From the NCBI RefSeq assembly GCF_001006785.1, contig NZ_CDHO01000003.1, forward strand, positions 558,001 through 622,000: a DNA stretch of 64,000 nucleotides, given 5' to 3'. Source of the DNA: Hyphomicrobium_B sp001006785 (GTDB lineage Bacteria > Pseudomonadota > Alphaproteobacteria > Rhizobiales > Hyphomicrobiaceae). Numbering within the stretch: the first letter of the stretch is position 1; each line of letters begins with the position of its first letter. Below, piece by piece: positions 1 through 8,637 of this stretch. The notes under the pieces are model-generated. The model searched no databases. It had not been told where the DNA came from and worked only from the letters and a program-made list of their open reading frames with translations. The position numbers and the translations under genes were made by a program.

Positions 1-210
1 TTTCTCAGCAACAAGCCACGGATACTTGTCTTCCTGCCAGACGTCCTGAGGACCGCCCATAACGACCATCATGTCGTATGCCGACAGATCCGGCACCGTC
101 TCTCCGGCATCAAGCTCGACGGTATCCCACGTCCATCCATCGGCTTTGAAGAACTCCCGAAAAATTCCGGGATGCTCGACATCGACGTGCTGAAGTACCA
201 GAATTTTCAT
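1..210 (-). CDS. Class I glutamine amidotransferase-like protein, 5' part only
   Basis: The first 70 codons of a protein are seen. The ATG is at 210, and the gene runs off the left edge of the window. The N-terminus MKILVLQHVDVEHPG and the later stretch MVVMGGPQDVWQED match the opening of type 1 glutamine amidotransferase-like proteins (GMP-synthase-type GATase fold). The catalytic Cys, His and Glu would lie beyond the window, so activity cannot be judged. It lies downstream of glnT on the same strand, after a strong hairpin. It may be a co-transcribed nitrogen gene that releases or transfers ammonia from gamma-glutamyl amides, but that role is inferred only from position. Confidence 0.75.
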   Translation of the reverse strand, partial: MKILVLQHVDVEHPGIFREFFKADGWTWDTVELDAGETVPDLSAYDMMVVMGGPQDVWQEDKYPWLVAEK

Positions 211-269
211 CGGCTCAATCCACCTTCTGCATCTCGATGCGCGCGAGCGTTAGGGCTCTTAAACGACAC

Positions 270-300
270 GAACTCGCAGACGGAAAACGTCTGCGAGTTC
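270..300 (-). terminator. Perfect 13-bp hairpin downstream of glnT
   Basis: GAACTCGCAGACG (270-282) and its exact reverse complement (288-300) flank a 5-nt loop. It lies 48 nt past the glnT stop and 60 nt before the amidotransferase start, both on the minus strand. There is no long U tract after the stem on the minus strand, so it may be an attenuating or mRNA-stabilising hairpin rather than a full intrinsic terminator. Confidence 0.55.
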
Positions 301-347
301 GAAAGATGATCGATCAGGGAGAATCTTGGCACCCTCCCTGCCGTCCG

Positions 348-1682
348 TCAGATGTCGAGCGTGTGGTCGCGTTCCCACTGCGTGAGGTGGGACACGTACG
401 AGTTCCACTCCTTCATCTTCATCTTGATGTAAGAGTCGGAGAATTCCACGCCGAGTGCTTCCTTGAGCTCCGTGTCCTTGTCGAAGTTCCTCAAGGCATC
501 GAGCAGATTGAGCGGCAGTTTCGGCGCATCCTTCACGAGATGACCGTCCTGGTACATGTCGATGTCCTGGCGCTTGCCCGGATCAGCCGACTTGTTGATG
601 CCGCTGAGGCCTGCAGCAATGATGACCGACTGCAACAGGTACGGGTTCACGGCGCCATCCGGCAAACGGATCTCGAAGCGGCCCTTGCCCGGCACGCGAA
701 CCATGTGCGTGCGGTTGTTGCCGGTCCAGGTGACCGAGTTCGGCGCCCACGTTGCACCCGAAGCCGTTCTCGGCGCGTTGATGCGCTTGTACGAGTTGAT
801 CGTCGGGTTGGTGATGGCTGCGAGAGCTTCCGCGTGGCGCATGATGCCGCCGAGGAAGTGATAGCCCTGCTTCGACAGGCCCATCTCGTCGGACCCATCA
901 TAGAACGCGTTGACCTTGCCCGACTTATCCCAGACCGAGATATGCGCGTGGCAACCGTTGCCGGTGAGGTTCATGAACGGCTTCGGCATGAACGTGGCGC
1001 GAAGACCGTGCTTCTCGGCGATCGCACGCGTCATGAACTTGAAGAACGCGTGGCGGTCTGCAGTGAGCAGCGACTCGTCGAAGTTCCAGTTCATCTCGAA
1101 CTGGCCGTTCGCGTCTTCGTGGTCGTTCTGGTATGCGCCCCAGTTCAGCTCCTGCATGTAATCGCAGATTTCGGCGATCACATCATAACGGCGCATCAGC
1201 GCCTGCTGGTCGTAGCAGGGCTTCGCGGCGTTGTCCTTGCCGTCCGACACCTGCGTGCCGTCGGAGTTGGTCAGGAAGAACTCGCATTCGACGCCGGTCT
1301 TGACGTAGAGACCTTTGGCGGCGGCCTGCTCGCGCAGCTTTTTGAGGATGACGCGCGGAGCCTGGGCAACCGGCTTGTCTTCCATGACGAGGTCGGCGGC
1401 AACCCAGCCGATCTCACGGTTCCACGGGAGCTGGATCAGCGACGTCGGATCGGGGACGCCGAAAAGATCCGGATGCGCCGGCGTCATGTCGAGCCAGGTT
1501 GCGAAACCGGCGAAACCTGCACCGTCCTTCTGCATATCGGCGATCGCCGAAGCAGGCACGAGTTTAGCGCGTTGATAACCGAAAAGGTCGGTGAACGAGA
1601 TCATGAAATAGCGGATACCGCGTTCTTTCGCGATCGTCGCCAAGTCGAGATCTTGCGCACTCGGAGCTAGATCTAAAGGCAT
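348..1682 (-). CDS. glnT: Type III glutamine synthetase (GlnT), possible gamma-glutamylmethylamide synthetase
   Basis: This is a 444-residue ATP-dependent glutamate-amine ligase of the glutamine synthetase superfamily. Visible landmarks are KTGVECEFF (near residue 140), the GNGCHAHIS metal/glutamate motif (near 240), NNRTHMVRVP (ATP side) and the RLPDGAVNPYL segment typical of GS catalytic domains. The N-terminal GAGFAGFATWLDMTPAHPD stretch is like rhizobial GlnT (type III). Members of this branch make glutamine from ammonia, and related methylotroph enzymes (GmaS) make gamma-glutamylmethylamide from methylamine. It is the last gene of a run with glxBCD, 52 bp after glxD. Residues alone do not decide between ammonia and methylamine as substrate. 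Confidence 0.88.
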   Translation of the reverse strand: MPLDLAPSAQDLDLATIAKERGIRYFMISFTDLFGYQRAKLVPASAIADMQKDGAGFAGFATWLDMTPAHPDLFGVPDPTSLIQLPWNREIGWVAADLVMEDKPVAQAPRVILKKLREQAAAKGLYVKTGVECEFFLTNSDGTQVSDGKDNAAKPCYDQQALMRRYDVIAEICDYMQELNWGAYQNDHEDANGQFEMNWNFDESLLTADRHAFFKFMTRAIAEKHGLRATFMPKPFMNLTGNGCHAHISVWDKSGKVNAFYDGSDEMGLSKQGYHFLGGIMRHAEALAAITNPTINSYKRINAPRTASGATWAPNSVTWTGNNRTHMVRVPGKGRFEIRLPDGAVNPYLLQSVIIAAGLSGINKSADPGKRQDIDMYQDGHLVKDAPKLPLNLLDALRNFDKDTELKEALGVEFSDSYIKMKMKEWNSYVSHLTQWERDHTLDI

Positions 1683-1734
1683 TTATCACTCCCGTGATTT
1701 TTGTCGTTTGTATTATTTAAATAGAAGGGGCGGC

Positions 1735-3075
1735 TTACAAGCCGCCCGCCCCATTATTGACTCCAGGAATCCAGTTCGTTCCGGCGAGCGGCACACGTGC
1801 CATCGCAGCGGCTTCCATCGTCAGTGCGCAAAGATCTTCCGGCTCGAGATTGTGAATATTGTTGTGACCGGCGGCGCGAGCCACGGTCTGAATCTCGAGG
1901 GTCATCACCTTGAGGTAGTTGGCGAGACGGCGGCCGGCACGAACCGGATCGAGAAGCTTCGACAGCTCCGGATCCTGCGTCGTGATGCCGGCAGGGTCTT
2001 TGCCCTCGTGCCAGTCGTCATAGGCGCCGGCTTCGGTGCCGATCTTCGCATACTCGGCGTTGAGGGCCGGATCGTTATCGCCGAGCGCTACCAGAGCGGC
2101 CATACCGATCGAAACCGCGTCCGCACCAAGAGCGAGAGCCTTGGCCGCGTCGGCACCGTTTCTGATTCCGCCCGAAACGATGAGCTGAACCTTGCGATGC
2201 ATACCGAGATCCTGCAGTGCCTGCACCGCCGGACGGATACATGCGAGGATCGGCAGACCGACGTGCTCGATGAAGACTTCCTGCGTTGCGGCAGTGCCGC
2301 CCTGCATGCCATCGAGAACGATGACGTCGGCGCCGGCTTTGACCGCGAGAGCCGTGTCATAGTACGGGCGCGTACCACCGACCTTCACATAGATCGGCTT
2401 TTCCCATTCCGTGATTTCGCGCAGCTCGAGGATCTTGATTTCAAGATCGTCCGGTCCCGTCCAGTCCGGGTGACGGCAAGCCGAGCGCTGGTCGATGCCT
2501 TTCGGAAGGTTGCGCATCTCTGCGACGCGATCCGAGATCTTCTGGCCGAGCAGCATGCCGCCGCCGCCGGGCTTCGCACCCTGACCGACAACGACTTCGA
2601 TCGCGTCGGCTTTGCGAAGATCGTCCGGGTTCATGCCGTAGCGTGACGGCAGGTACTGATAGACGAGCGTCTTGGACTGTCCGCGTTCTTCCGGCGTCAT
2701 GCCGCCGTCGCCCGTCGTCGTCGACGTGCCGGCGATGCTTGCACCGCGGCCCAGCGCTTCCTTGGCGTTAGCCGAGAGCGCGCCGAAGCTCATGCCCGCG
2801 ATCGTGATCGGGATCTTGAGTTCGATCGGCTTCTTCGCGAAGCGCGTTCCGAGCGTAACCGTCGTCGAGCATTTCTCACGGTATCCTTCGAGCGGATAAC
2901 GTGAAACCGACGCGCCGAGGAACAGGAGGTCGTCGAAGTGCGGCAGGTGGCGTTTCGAGCCGCCGCCACGGATGTCATAGATGCCGGTCGCTGATGCACG
3001 ACGGATTTCCGACAACGTATAATCGTCGAACGTCCAGGATTTCCGCGGCGTGGTCTGGGGGTTATGATAGCTCAT
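1735..3075 (-). CDS. glxD: FMN-binding glutamate synthase-like subunit (GlxD / MgsC type)
   Basis: The 446-residue protein corresponds to the central FMN-binding (alpha/beta)8 domain of glutamate synthase. Supporting segments are GMSFGALSANAKEALGRG, GQGAKPGGGGMLLG, VDVIVLDGMQGGTAATQ-like barrel strands and SGGIRNGADAAKALALGADAV, the phosphate/FMN-binding part. In split enzymes of this family it works with a class II amidotransferase and a GXGXG protein. The pair either makes glutamate or, in methylotrophs, N-methylglutamate. Its ATG overlaps the glxC stop by one base (TGATG), implying coupled translation. It is followed by glnT. The choice between Glx and Mgs function is open. Confidence 0.85.
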   Translation of the reverse strand: MSYHNPQTTPRKSWTFDDYTLSEIRRASATGIYDIRGGGSKRHLPHFDDLLFLGASVSRYPLEGYREKCSTTVTLGTRFAKKPIELKIPITIAGMSFGALSANAKEALGRGASIAGTSTTTGDGGMTPEERGQSKTLVYQYLPSRYGMNPDDLRKADAIEVVVGQGAKPGGGGMLLGQKISDRVAEMRNLPKGIDQRSACRHPDWTGPDDLEIKILELREITEWEKPIYVKVGGTRPYYDTALAVKAGADVIVLDGMQGGTAATQEVFIEHVGLPILACIRPAVQALQDLGMHRKVQLIVSGGIRNGADAAKALALGADAVSIGMAALVALGDNDPALNAEYAKIGTEAGAYDDWHEGKDPAGITTQDPELSKLLDPVRAGRRLANYLKVMTLEIQTVARAAGHNNIHNLEPEDLCALTMEAAAMARVPLAGTNWIPGVNNGAGGL

Positions 3076-3761
3076 CAGTATGCGTCCGCGTTATCGATGT
3101 TGAAGTTATAAAGCTTACGGGCCGAACCGTAGCGCTTGAATTCGCTCGACTTGACGTTCGAAAGTCCAGCGTCCTTGAGAAGCTTCGTCAGCGTCTCATG
3201 ATGCTCGGGACGCATTTCCTTCTCGATGCAGTCGGCGCCGAGGCTTTTGACTTTGCCGCGGACGAACAGCTTCGCTTCGTAGATCGAGTCGCCAAGCGCA
3301 TCGCCAGCATCGCCGCACACGACGAGATGACCGGACTGCGCCATGAACGCCGACATATGGCCGATGTTGCCATTGACGACGATGTTGATGCCCTTCATCG
3401 AGATGCCGCAACGCGAGGATGCGTTGCCTTCGATGACCAGCATGCCGCCACGGCCCGTAGCGCCGGCGTATTGGCTGGCGTCGCCTTTGATGACGACCTT
3501 GCCCGACATCATGTTCTCGGCAACGCCCGGACCGGCCGAACCGTGAACCGTGATTGCCGCCTGCTTGTTCATGCCGCCGCAGTAGTAGCCAACGCTACCC
3601 TTGACGTCGATGGCAATCGGAGCGTCGACGCCAACCGCGATGGCGTGCTGCCCGCGCGGATTTAAAACTTCCCACGACGCTTCATTGGCGCCCGAGTCTT
3701 GACGGTGAAGGTCTTCATTGAGTTCGCGCAGCGAACTCTTCGCGAGATCGATCGTTCTCAT
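3075..3761 (-). CDS. glxC: GXGXG-domain glutamate synthase-like subunit (GlxC / MgsB type)
   Basis: The 228-residue protein has the right-handed beta-helix GXGXG domain of glutamate synthase and formylmethanofuran dehydrogenase subunit C. Repeats such as GSVGYYCGGM, GSAGPGVAEN, GDASQYAGATGRGGM and GNIGHMSAFMAQSG are evenly spaced through residues 50-160. It acts as the structural/channelling subunit between amidotransferase and FMN barrel. The start MRTIDLAKSS at 3761 was chosen because upstream in-frame sequence is low-complexity and lies inside glxB. It sits 22 bp after glxB and overlaps glxD by one base. Confidence 0.85.
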   Translation of the reverse strand: MRTIDLAKSSLRELNEDLHRQDSGANEASWEVLNPRGQHAIAVGVDAPIAIDVKGSVGYYCGGMNKQAAITVHGSAGPGVAENMMSGKVVIKGDASQYAGATGRGGMLVIEGNASSRCGISMKGINIVVNGNIGHMSAFMAQSGHLVVCGDAGDALGDSIYEAKLFVRGKVKSLGADCIEKEMRPEHHETLTKLLKDAGLSNVKSSEFKRYGSARKLYNFNIDNADAY

Positions 3762-3783
3762 ATGTCGGCACCCTAGCTGACGA

Positions 3784-4677
3784 TTAGCGTTCCCAGAAAT
3801 AGACAGTTGCGGGCTCAGGCTCCCACACATGCGCCTTATCGATATTGGGCAGATCAACCAGCGCCCGATATTCCGACCCGAACGCGACGTAATCGTCGTT
3901 TTCAGCCATGACCGCCGGCTTGCACGCGATCGGGTCGCGGACGACGCCGAAGCCGTTCTTCGTGCCGACGACGAAATTGAAGAAGCCGTCGAGATCATCG
4001 AGCGTGCCGCGCAGGGCGTCGCCGAGGTTGAGACCCTGCTTCATCCGCCACGTGATGTAAGCCGCAGCGACTTCGGTGTCGTTTTCCGTCTCGAAGCGGA
4101 TGCCGTCGCGACGCAGTTCGCGCCGGAGGCTGGCATGGTTGGACAGCGAGCCGTTGTGCACGAGGCACTGGTCGGGACCGGTCGAGAACGGATGCGCGCC
4201 GAGCGTCGTAACCGCCGACTCGGTGGCCATACGCGTGTGGCCGATGGCATGGCTGCCGGACATCTTGGCAAGGTCGAAGCGCTTCGCGACATCGGTCGGG
4301 TAGCCGACTTCCTTGTAGATTTCGATCGCCTCGCCGGAGCCCATGATCCGGATGTTCGGGGTGTTCGCCCGGAGCCAGGTCACAACCGCGTCGGACTTGT
4401 CCGACGGAACGGTCAGGACGGCATGGCTGGACTTCAGGGCGAGGTCGGCCGCGACGCCGGCTTCTTTCTTGATCCGCTCAGCGAGACCCTTGAAGGCGTC
4501 GGCATCGGCCGACTGGATCGTGATCTTGCCTTTGCCCTTGCTCGGCGTGCCATAAACTGCGAACCCAGCCGAGTCCGGCCCACGTTCGCACATCGTCGTC
4601 AGCATGCCCGAGACCAAGCTTCCCAGCTGTGGTTCAAGCGCCTGATTTTTAAGAAAAAGACCCACAATTCCGCACAT
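3784..4677 (-). CDS. glxB: Class II glutamine amidotransferase (GlxB / MgsA type)
   Basis: The 297-residue Ntn-type amidotransferase starts MCGIVGLF, placing the catalytic Cys at position 2 after Met removal. RGPDSAGF, GHTRMATES, LVHNGSLSNH and ENDTEVAA are the expected glutamine-site motifs. It corresponds to the stand-alone glutaminase domain of glutamate synthase, supplying ammonia to the GlxC/GlxD partners. An AAAGGCAGG ribosome site lies just upstream. It is the first gene of the minus-strand glxBCD-glnT run. The mgdABCD genes for N-methylglutamate dehydrogenase are not next to it. Confidence 0.87.
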   Translation of the reverse strand: MCGIVGLFLKNQALEPQLGSLVSGMLTTMCERGPDSAGFAVYGTPSKGKGKITIQSADADAFKGLAERIKKEAGVAADLALKSSHAVLTVPSDKSDAVVTWLRANTPNIRIMGSGEAIEIYKEVGYPTDVAKRFDLAKMSGSHAIGHTRMATESAVTTLGAHPFSTGPDQCLVHNGSLSNHASLRRELRRDGIRFETENDTEVAAAYITWRMKQGLNLGDALRGTLDDLDGFFNFVVGTKNGFGVVRDPIACKPAVMAENDDYVAFGSEYRALVDLPNIDKAHVWEPEPATVYFWER

Positions 4678-5251
4678 GACGGCCTGCCTTTTTGATTGAG
4701 AATGCTACACATCGACTTATGCGACTTTAAGGCCCCCGTCAACCAGTAAGAACATTTATTTCTCGAGAGGAACAAGGAATTTATTTTGCGGCACAATCCG
4801 GCTGTCGGCAGCGTGGGACGGGCTCCGTTGGCCAGCCAAGCAAAACATGTCCTCAAAACACAGACTTCGATGCCTGTGAAGCACTTCTTTTTCGCATCCC
4901 GAATGATTTACGGGCACCGGCGAGCCGCGGCGGACCCCGCTCCAACGCGGAACACCAGATCATCCGCAAACGGATGATCTCCCATTTGGTGGGGGGCGGA
5001 CGCGGCACAGCTCATCTGCTCTCGCCGGGACAACGACGTCGCAACTACAATTCGAGATTCAGAACGATGTCGACAATGTTCGCTTACGGTCGCGGATGGT
5101 CGCCAAGCACATCGAGACGCTGCCACCGAACAGCGCTAGCATCAGCACCATACGTTCCACGCAACAGTTGTGAGCAAAACTCGTGAGCGCATTTTTCGCG
5201 AACTGCGGGCTTTCGAAAAAACTTCTGAGCTTCACATCTTATGAAATTTTT
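4678..5251. other. Divergent intergenic region upstream of glxB and the secreted protein
   Basis: About 570 bp between two divergent genes should hold both promoters. No open frame in it looks like a real gene. I saw no good sigma-54 or sigma-70 match. The only clear structure is the perfect inverted repeat at 4957-4980. Confidence 0.5.
4957..4980. repeat. Perfect 10-bp inverted repeat with a 4-nt loop
   Basis: AGATCATCCG, then CAAA, then the exact reverse complement. It lies roughly in the middle of the glxB / secreted-protein intergenic region and has no T run on either side. It could be an operator for a dimeric regulator or an mRNA hairpin; the sequence does not decide. Confidence 0.6.
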
Positions 5252-6397
5252 ATGAAGCGCTCGACGCGGGCCGCGGTCGCGTTGTCTCTCTCATGCGCCG
5301 TATCAGCCGCAATATGGTTCGATGTACCAGCAGCGCACGGCGCCGATCAGGACATCGCAAAACGCCAGGCCGTCTATCGCGAAAAGCTCACCGCGTATGC
5401 CCACGCCTTCGAAGCTTATGATGCTCTCGCCGAGCCGTATTGGAAATCGATCTCGAAGAAGCGCGCGAAGCGCCGCGCTCGAGGCTCCTTCGAACATCTC
5501 GCGGCGAGCGATTACGTGTTGCAACAGCCGCCCATTTATTCCGGCCCGCCGAAGCCGACGAATCCCGAAGGCGCACCGTCGCCAGCAAAAGACATTCCTG
5601 TCGTCGCTGACTTTCTACGAGAAGCCAAAGCGCAATTCGGATTCGTACCCGAGACGCCAGCATCAGAGAATGACTACAAGCGCGCCTACGTCATCGCGGC
5701 GCGAGCCGCAGGCCTTACTGCCGCGCAATGCGTCAGAATTTACGCATTCGAATCCGGCGGCGACGGCAAATACGATGTACAGGCCGGCTTAGAATATGAT
5801 GTGCCGTCCGCACGCGCCATCTCGACAGCCCTCGGCTACAATCAGTTGCTCAGCACCAACAGCGTCGAACTTCTCGCGGAAGCCGGCGATGAATTCGTCT
5901 CGAACCTGAAAGCCAAGGCAACCGCCGCAAAAGGCCTGCGCAAGATCGCCATCTTAAAAAGAATGATCGCCTTCAGCCGCAGCGTGCCCGATCGCTGGAA
6001 CGATCACGCCCGCCTTGCCGATACGCCGAAAGGCATCGGCATCCATGCACTCAATCTCGACATCGACATCGGCCCGCTGCTGCAGGTGAGAAAACTTCTG
6101 ACCTCGGTTGAATTCGCCAAGCGCCACGGCTTCGATGGATCGCTGTCAGCCGCCGAACTCGAAATGATGAATCTGACCGGCGACGGCAGCGGCTTCGAAA
6201 TGGTGATGATGCCGGACCGCCTGCGCGAGAAGATCCCGACGTCGAATTTCTTCCAGCGCGGCGGCTATGAGCGCAATCCCGTCGCCGCCACCAACAACAC
6301 GGTCGCCAAACTGATTGCCGCCACCAACACGAAAATGGACACCGAGGCGCAGCTCAATGGCGCGCGAACCCTGGCCGCCCTTTTCGAAAAATTCTAA
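5252..6397 (+). CDS. Secreted protein with a lytic-transglycosylase-like segment, function unknown
   Basis: With the start at 5252 (MKRSTRAAVAL) the product has 381 residues and a clear Sec signal peptide ending near the AAHGA stretch. A GTG start at 5183 would place 23 poorly fitting residues ahead of the signal peptide. The middle carries RIYAFESGGDGKYDVQAG followed by ALGYNQLL. This resembles the ESGG catalytic-Glu and Y/Q motifs of SLT/goose-lysozyme-like folds. That is inference from short motifs only; I do not recognise the full-length family. It stands alone, divergent from glxB. Confidence 0.7.
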   Translation: MKRSTRAAVALSLSCAVSAAIWFDVPAAHGADQDIAKRQAVYREKLTAYAHAFEAYDALAEPYWKSISKKRAKRRARGSFEHLAASDYVLQQPPIYSGPPKPTNPEGAPSPAKDIPVVADFLREAKAQFGFVPETPASENDYKRAYVIAARAAGLTAAQCVRIYAFESGGDGKYDVQAGLEYDVPSARAISTALGYNQLLSTNSVELLAEAGDEFVSNLKAKATAAKGLRKIAILKRMIAFSRSVPDRWNDHARLADTPKGIGIHALNLDIDIGPLLQVRKLLTSVEFAKRHGFDGSLSAAELEMMNLTGDGSGFEMVMMPDRLREKIPTSNFFQRGGYERNPVAATNNTVAKLIAATNTKMDTEAQLNGARTLAALFEKF

Positions 6398-6547
6398 TCC
6401 GTCACGAAAGACGTACAAAAGATTACAAATCCGCGATGATTTGCGTCAGAGCAAAGCTTTCTTTCCTTGACTATCATTTTGGAAATCAATCCACTGCCTG
6501 CGCTCGCAATAGCTTGGCGCATCCGTTGTCCAAAGGGATGGGGATAG

Positions 6548-7321
6548 ATGACGGCTTTCACCAGCGAACAAGTGCTCTCGGTCACGCATTGGACCGACAC
6601 TCTTTTCAGCTTCACGGCAACGCGAAGCCCGAGCCTCCGCTTCGACAGCGGCCAATTCGTGATGATGGGCCTGGAGATCGAAGGCCGGCCCCTGACGCGC
6701 GCCTATAGCGTCGTGAGCGCCGCCTACGATGACTACCTCGAATTCTTGAGCATCAAGGTTCCAGACGGCGCGCTGACATCGAAACTGCAGCACATCAAGG
6801 AAGGCGACCGTATTCTCGTCGGACGCAAGCCGACCGGCACACTGATCCTTGCGAACTTGAAGGCCGGTAGGAACCTCTATCTCCTCGGAACGGGCACCGG
6901 TCTCGCACCGTTCATGAGCATCATTCGCGACCCCGAAGCCTACGAACGCTTCGACAAGGTTGTCCTCATGCATGGATGCCGTCTTGTTTCTGAACTCGCT
7001 TACGGCGACAGGATCATGCGCGAGCTTCCCCAAGACGAATATATCGGCGAGGCGATCCGCTCCAAGCTCATCTATTTCCCGACCGTTACGCGCGAGCCGT
7101 TCAAAAATCGCGGGCGCGTCACCGAGCTTTTGAAATCGCCGGAGTTCTATACCGAGATCGATCTGCCGGTGATTTCGAGCGAGCACGATCGCGTCATGAT
7201 CTGCGGCAGCCCTTCGATGCTGAGCGAACTGAAGACATTCTGCATCGATCAAAGCTTCAAGGAAGGCAACTCCGGCGAGCCGGGCGATTTCGTCATCGAA
7301 AAAGCTTTCGTCGAAAAATAA
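6548..7321 (+). CDS. fpr: Ferredoxin/flavodoxin-NADP+ reductase
   Basis: The 257-residue FAD enzyme moves electrons between NADPH and ferredoxin or flavodoxin in the cytoplasm. The RPLTRAYSVVS segment is the FAD-binding RxYS motif, GTGTGLAPF the NADP-binding GxGxxAP loop, and MICGSPSML the later nucleotide-side motif. The C-terminus ends in AFVEK, as in bacterial subclass I Fpr enzymes. Length is normal. It is monocistronic, with about 150 bp to each neighbour. Confidence 0.92.
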   Translation: MTAFTSEQVLSVTHWTDTLFSFTATRSPSLRFDSGQFVMMGLEIEGRPLTRAYSVVSAAYDDYLEFLSIKVPDGALTSKLQHIKEGDRILVGRKPTGTLILANLKAGRNLYLLGTGTGLAPFMSIIRDPEAYERFDKVVLMHGCRLVSELAYGDRIMRELPQDEYIGEAIRSKLIYFPTVTREPFKNRGRVTELLKSPEFYTEIDLPVISSEHDRVMICGSPSMLSELKTFCIDQSFKEGNSGEPGDFVIEKAFVEK

Positions 7322-7488
7322 CTCTGCACCATCTCAACCTCTGATGCGTTCCAGATCGCAGGGCTTGTGCTCGCGCGGCATGAAGCGTTGCGCCGTAAGC
7401 TGACTGTGCCGCTTCAGGTATGAACTTCGATAAATAAGGTCTATAGTTTCGAGACGCCCGCCCGCATCCAACCAAGGAAGTCGAGAGC

Positions 7489-7848
7489 ATGGCCGATTGG
7501 AATCTGAGAAGCACCCGTCGCGAATGGGACGATTGGCTCGGCATCTTCCTCGGGATCTTGATCGCGTTGGCGCCGTGGATCGTCGAAGAGGACGGAAATT
7601 CCTCCGTCGTCGCTAACGCCGCCGTCGCCGGCATCCTCATTATGGTCCTTGCCGAAGCCGATCTCGTCAAATTTCGACGCTGGATCGAAGTCTGCCAGTT
7701 GGCGTTGGGCGTATGGGTTGCGGCATCGCCCTTCATCTTCGACTACGCAGCAAGCGGCAGTCTTCGCCTCATCCACATGATCGCGGGCGTCGCCATTGCC
7801 GCGCTGAGCCTGCTCGAACTGCGGCAGCGCGGACCAGAACCCGAATAA
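7489..7848 (+). CDS. SPW-repeat family membrane protein
   Basis: The 119-residue integral membrane protein has four predicted membrane helices arranged as two similar halves: LGIFLGILIALAPWI and LALGVWVAASPFIF. The APW and SPF triplets are the repeat signatures of the SPW family, whose role is unknown. An AAGGAAG ribosome site precedes the ATG. It lies 23 bp before the cupin gene and is probably co-transcribed with it. Confidence 0.8.
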   Translation: MADWNLRSTRREWDDWLGIFLGILIALAPWIVEEDGNSSVVANAAVAGILIMVLAEADLVKFRRWIEVCQLALGVWVAASPFIFDYAASGSLRLIHMIAGVAIAALSLLELRQRGPEPE

Positions 7849-7871
7849 CCACCGATGACCGGAGATCATAC

Positions 7872-8201
7872 ATGGCGTTGCATCATGTAAGCCCGGGAGA
7901 AATTGCCGACCTCGGACCACTCGGACCAAACCTCGTCGGCACGAAAACATGCGCCGTTGCGAAGACAGCGGCGTTCGAAGCCATCCGTTTGGTTCTGAAA
8001 GCGGGAAGCGAGCTGCCGGCGCACGACGTGCCGGGTGAGATCATGCTGCATTGTATTGAGGGACGCGTCGCTCTGTCGTTCGACAATCGAACCGTAGAGC
8101 TTTCCGCTGGCCAATGGATCTATCTCGACGGCGGCAAGCGCCATGCCGTCAGCAGCATCGAAGATTCTTCGCTGCTGCTGACGATTCTGTTTCCGCGCTG
8201 A
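7872..8201 (+). CDS. Small cupin-domain protein
   Basis: The 109-residue single-domain cupin carries the two conserved cupin motifs as LPAHDVPGEIMLHCIEGRV and AGQWIYLDGGKRHAV. H at the end of motif 2 and H in motif 1 could bind a metal. Such small cupins may be sensors, isomerases or oxygen-handling enzymes; the substrate cannot be read from sequence. The ATG at 7872 was chosen because the cupin fold begins right after it. It converges with the gene at 8239. Confidence 0.8.
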   Translation: MALHHVSPGEIADLGPLGPNLVGTKTCAVAKTAAFEAIRLVLKAGSELPAHDVPGEIMLHCIEGRVALSFDNRTVELSAGQWIYLDGGKRHAVSSIEDSSLLLTILFPR

Positions 8202-8238
8202 CGAACTGAACAACCTCGCAGCGCGCAACCCAATTGCG

Positions 8239-8625
8239 TTACGAAACTGACGAGAGTAACCGCCGGACTTGCTGTTTTACGCGAGCCGGGACGTGATCCG
8301 GCAGATAGCCGCTGTTGTGAAGCGACTTCGCCCAGCTACCGATCGTATCGGACGTGCCGGAACGCGCCGACTCCAGCGCATGCTGGATCGAATCCAGGTT
8401 TGCGTCGAGCGTGCTTCGCCGGCGAACGGTTGATCGTCCCGCAAGCGTCCCGATCGCAAATCCGAGCACGCCGACGGCAACGAGCGTCAGCACGGGATTG
8501 TTTTTAAGAACGTCCACGCCCTCTTGCACGACGTTGGCGACGCCGTTGCCATTGGCGTCATCAGACGTCAGGTTTCGGCCGTGTTCGTCGGTGGTGGCGT
8601 AATCGGATGTTGGGGTGCTCTGCAT
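8239..8625 (-). CDS. Small membrane-associated protein, function unknown
   Basis: The 128-residue protein has a polar N-terminus, one glycine-rich membrane helix (VLTLVAVGVLGFAIGTLAG, about residues 45-63) and a basic amphipathic C-terminus. The layout resembles the C-terminal anchor of DUF883/YqjD proteins, one of which (9172-9453) is encoded two genes upstream. A GAGGTCA ribosome site precedes the ATG. It is the last gene of a probable four-gene minus-strand operon headed by the AI-2E-type permease. Confidence 0.7.
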   Translation of the reverse strand: MQSTPTSDYATTDEHGRNLTSDDANGNGVANVVQEGVDVLKNNPVLTLVAVGVLGFAIGTLAGRSTVRRRSTLDANLDSIQHALESARSGTSDTIGSWAKSLHNSGYLPDHVPARVKQQVRRLLSSVS

Positions 8626-8637
8626 CTGTGAATGACC

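Noticed and set aside
237..1670. 477-codon open frame on the plus strand
   Set aside because: Antisense shadow of glnT; Arg/Val-rich composition without any family motif.
4678..4860. Possible sigma-54 promoter upstream of glxB
   Set aside because: No GG-N10-GC element with adequate match was found on the minus strand.
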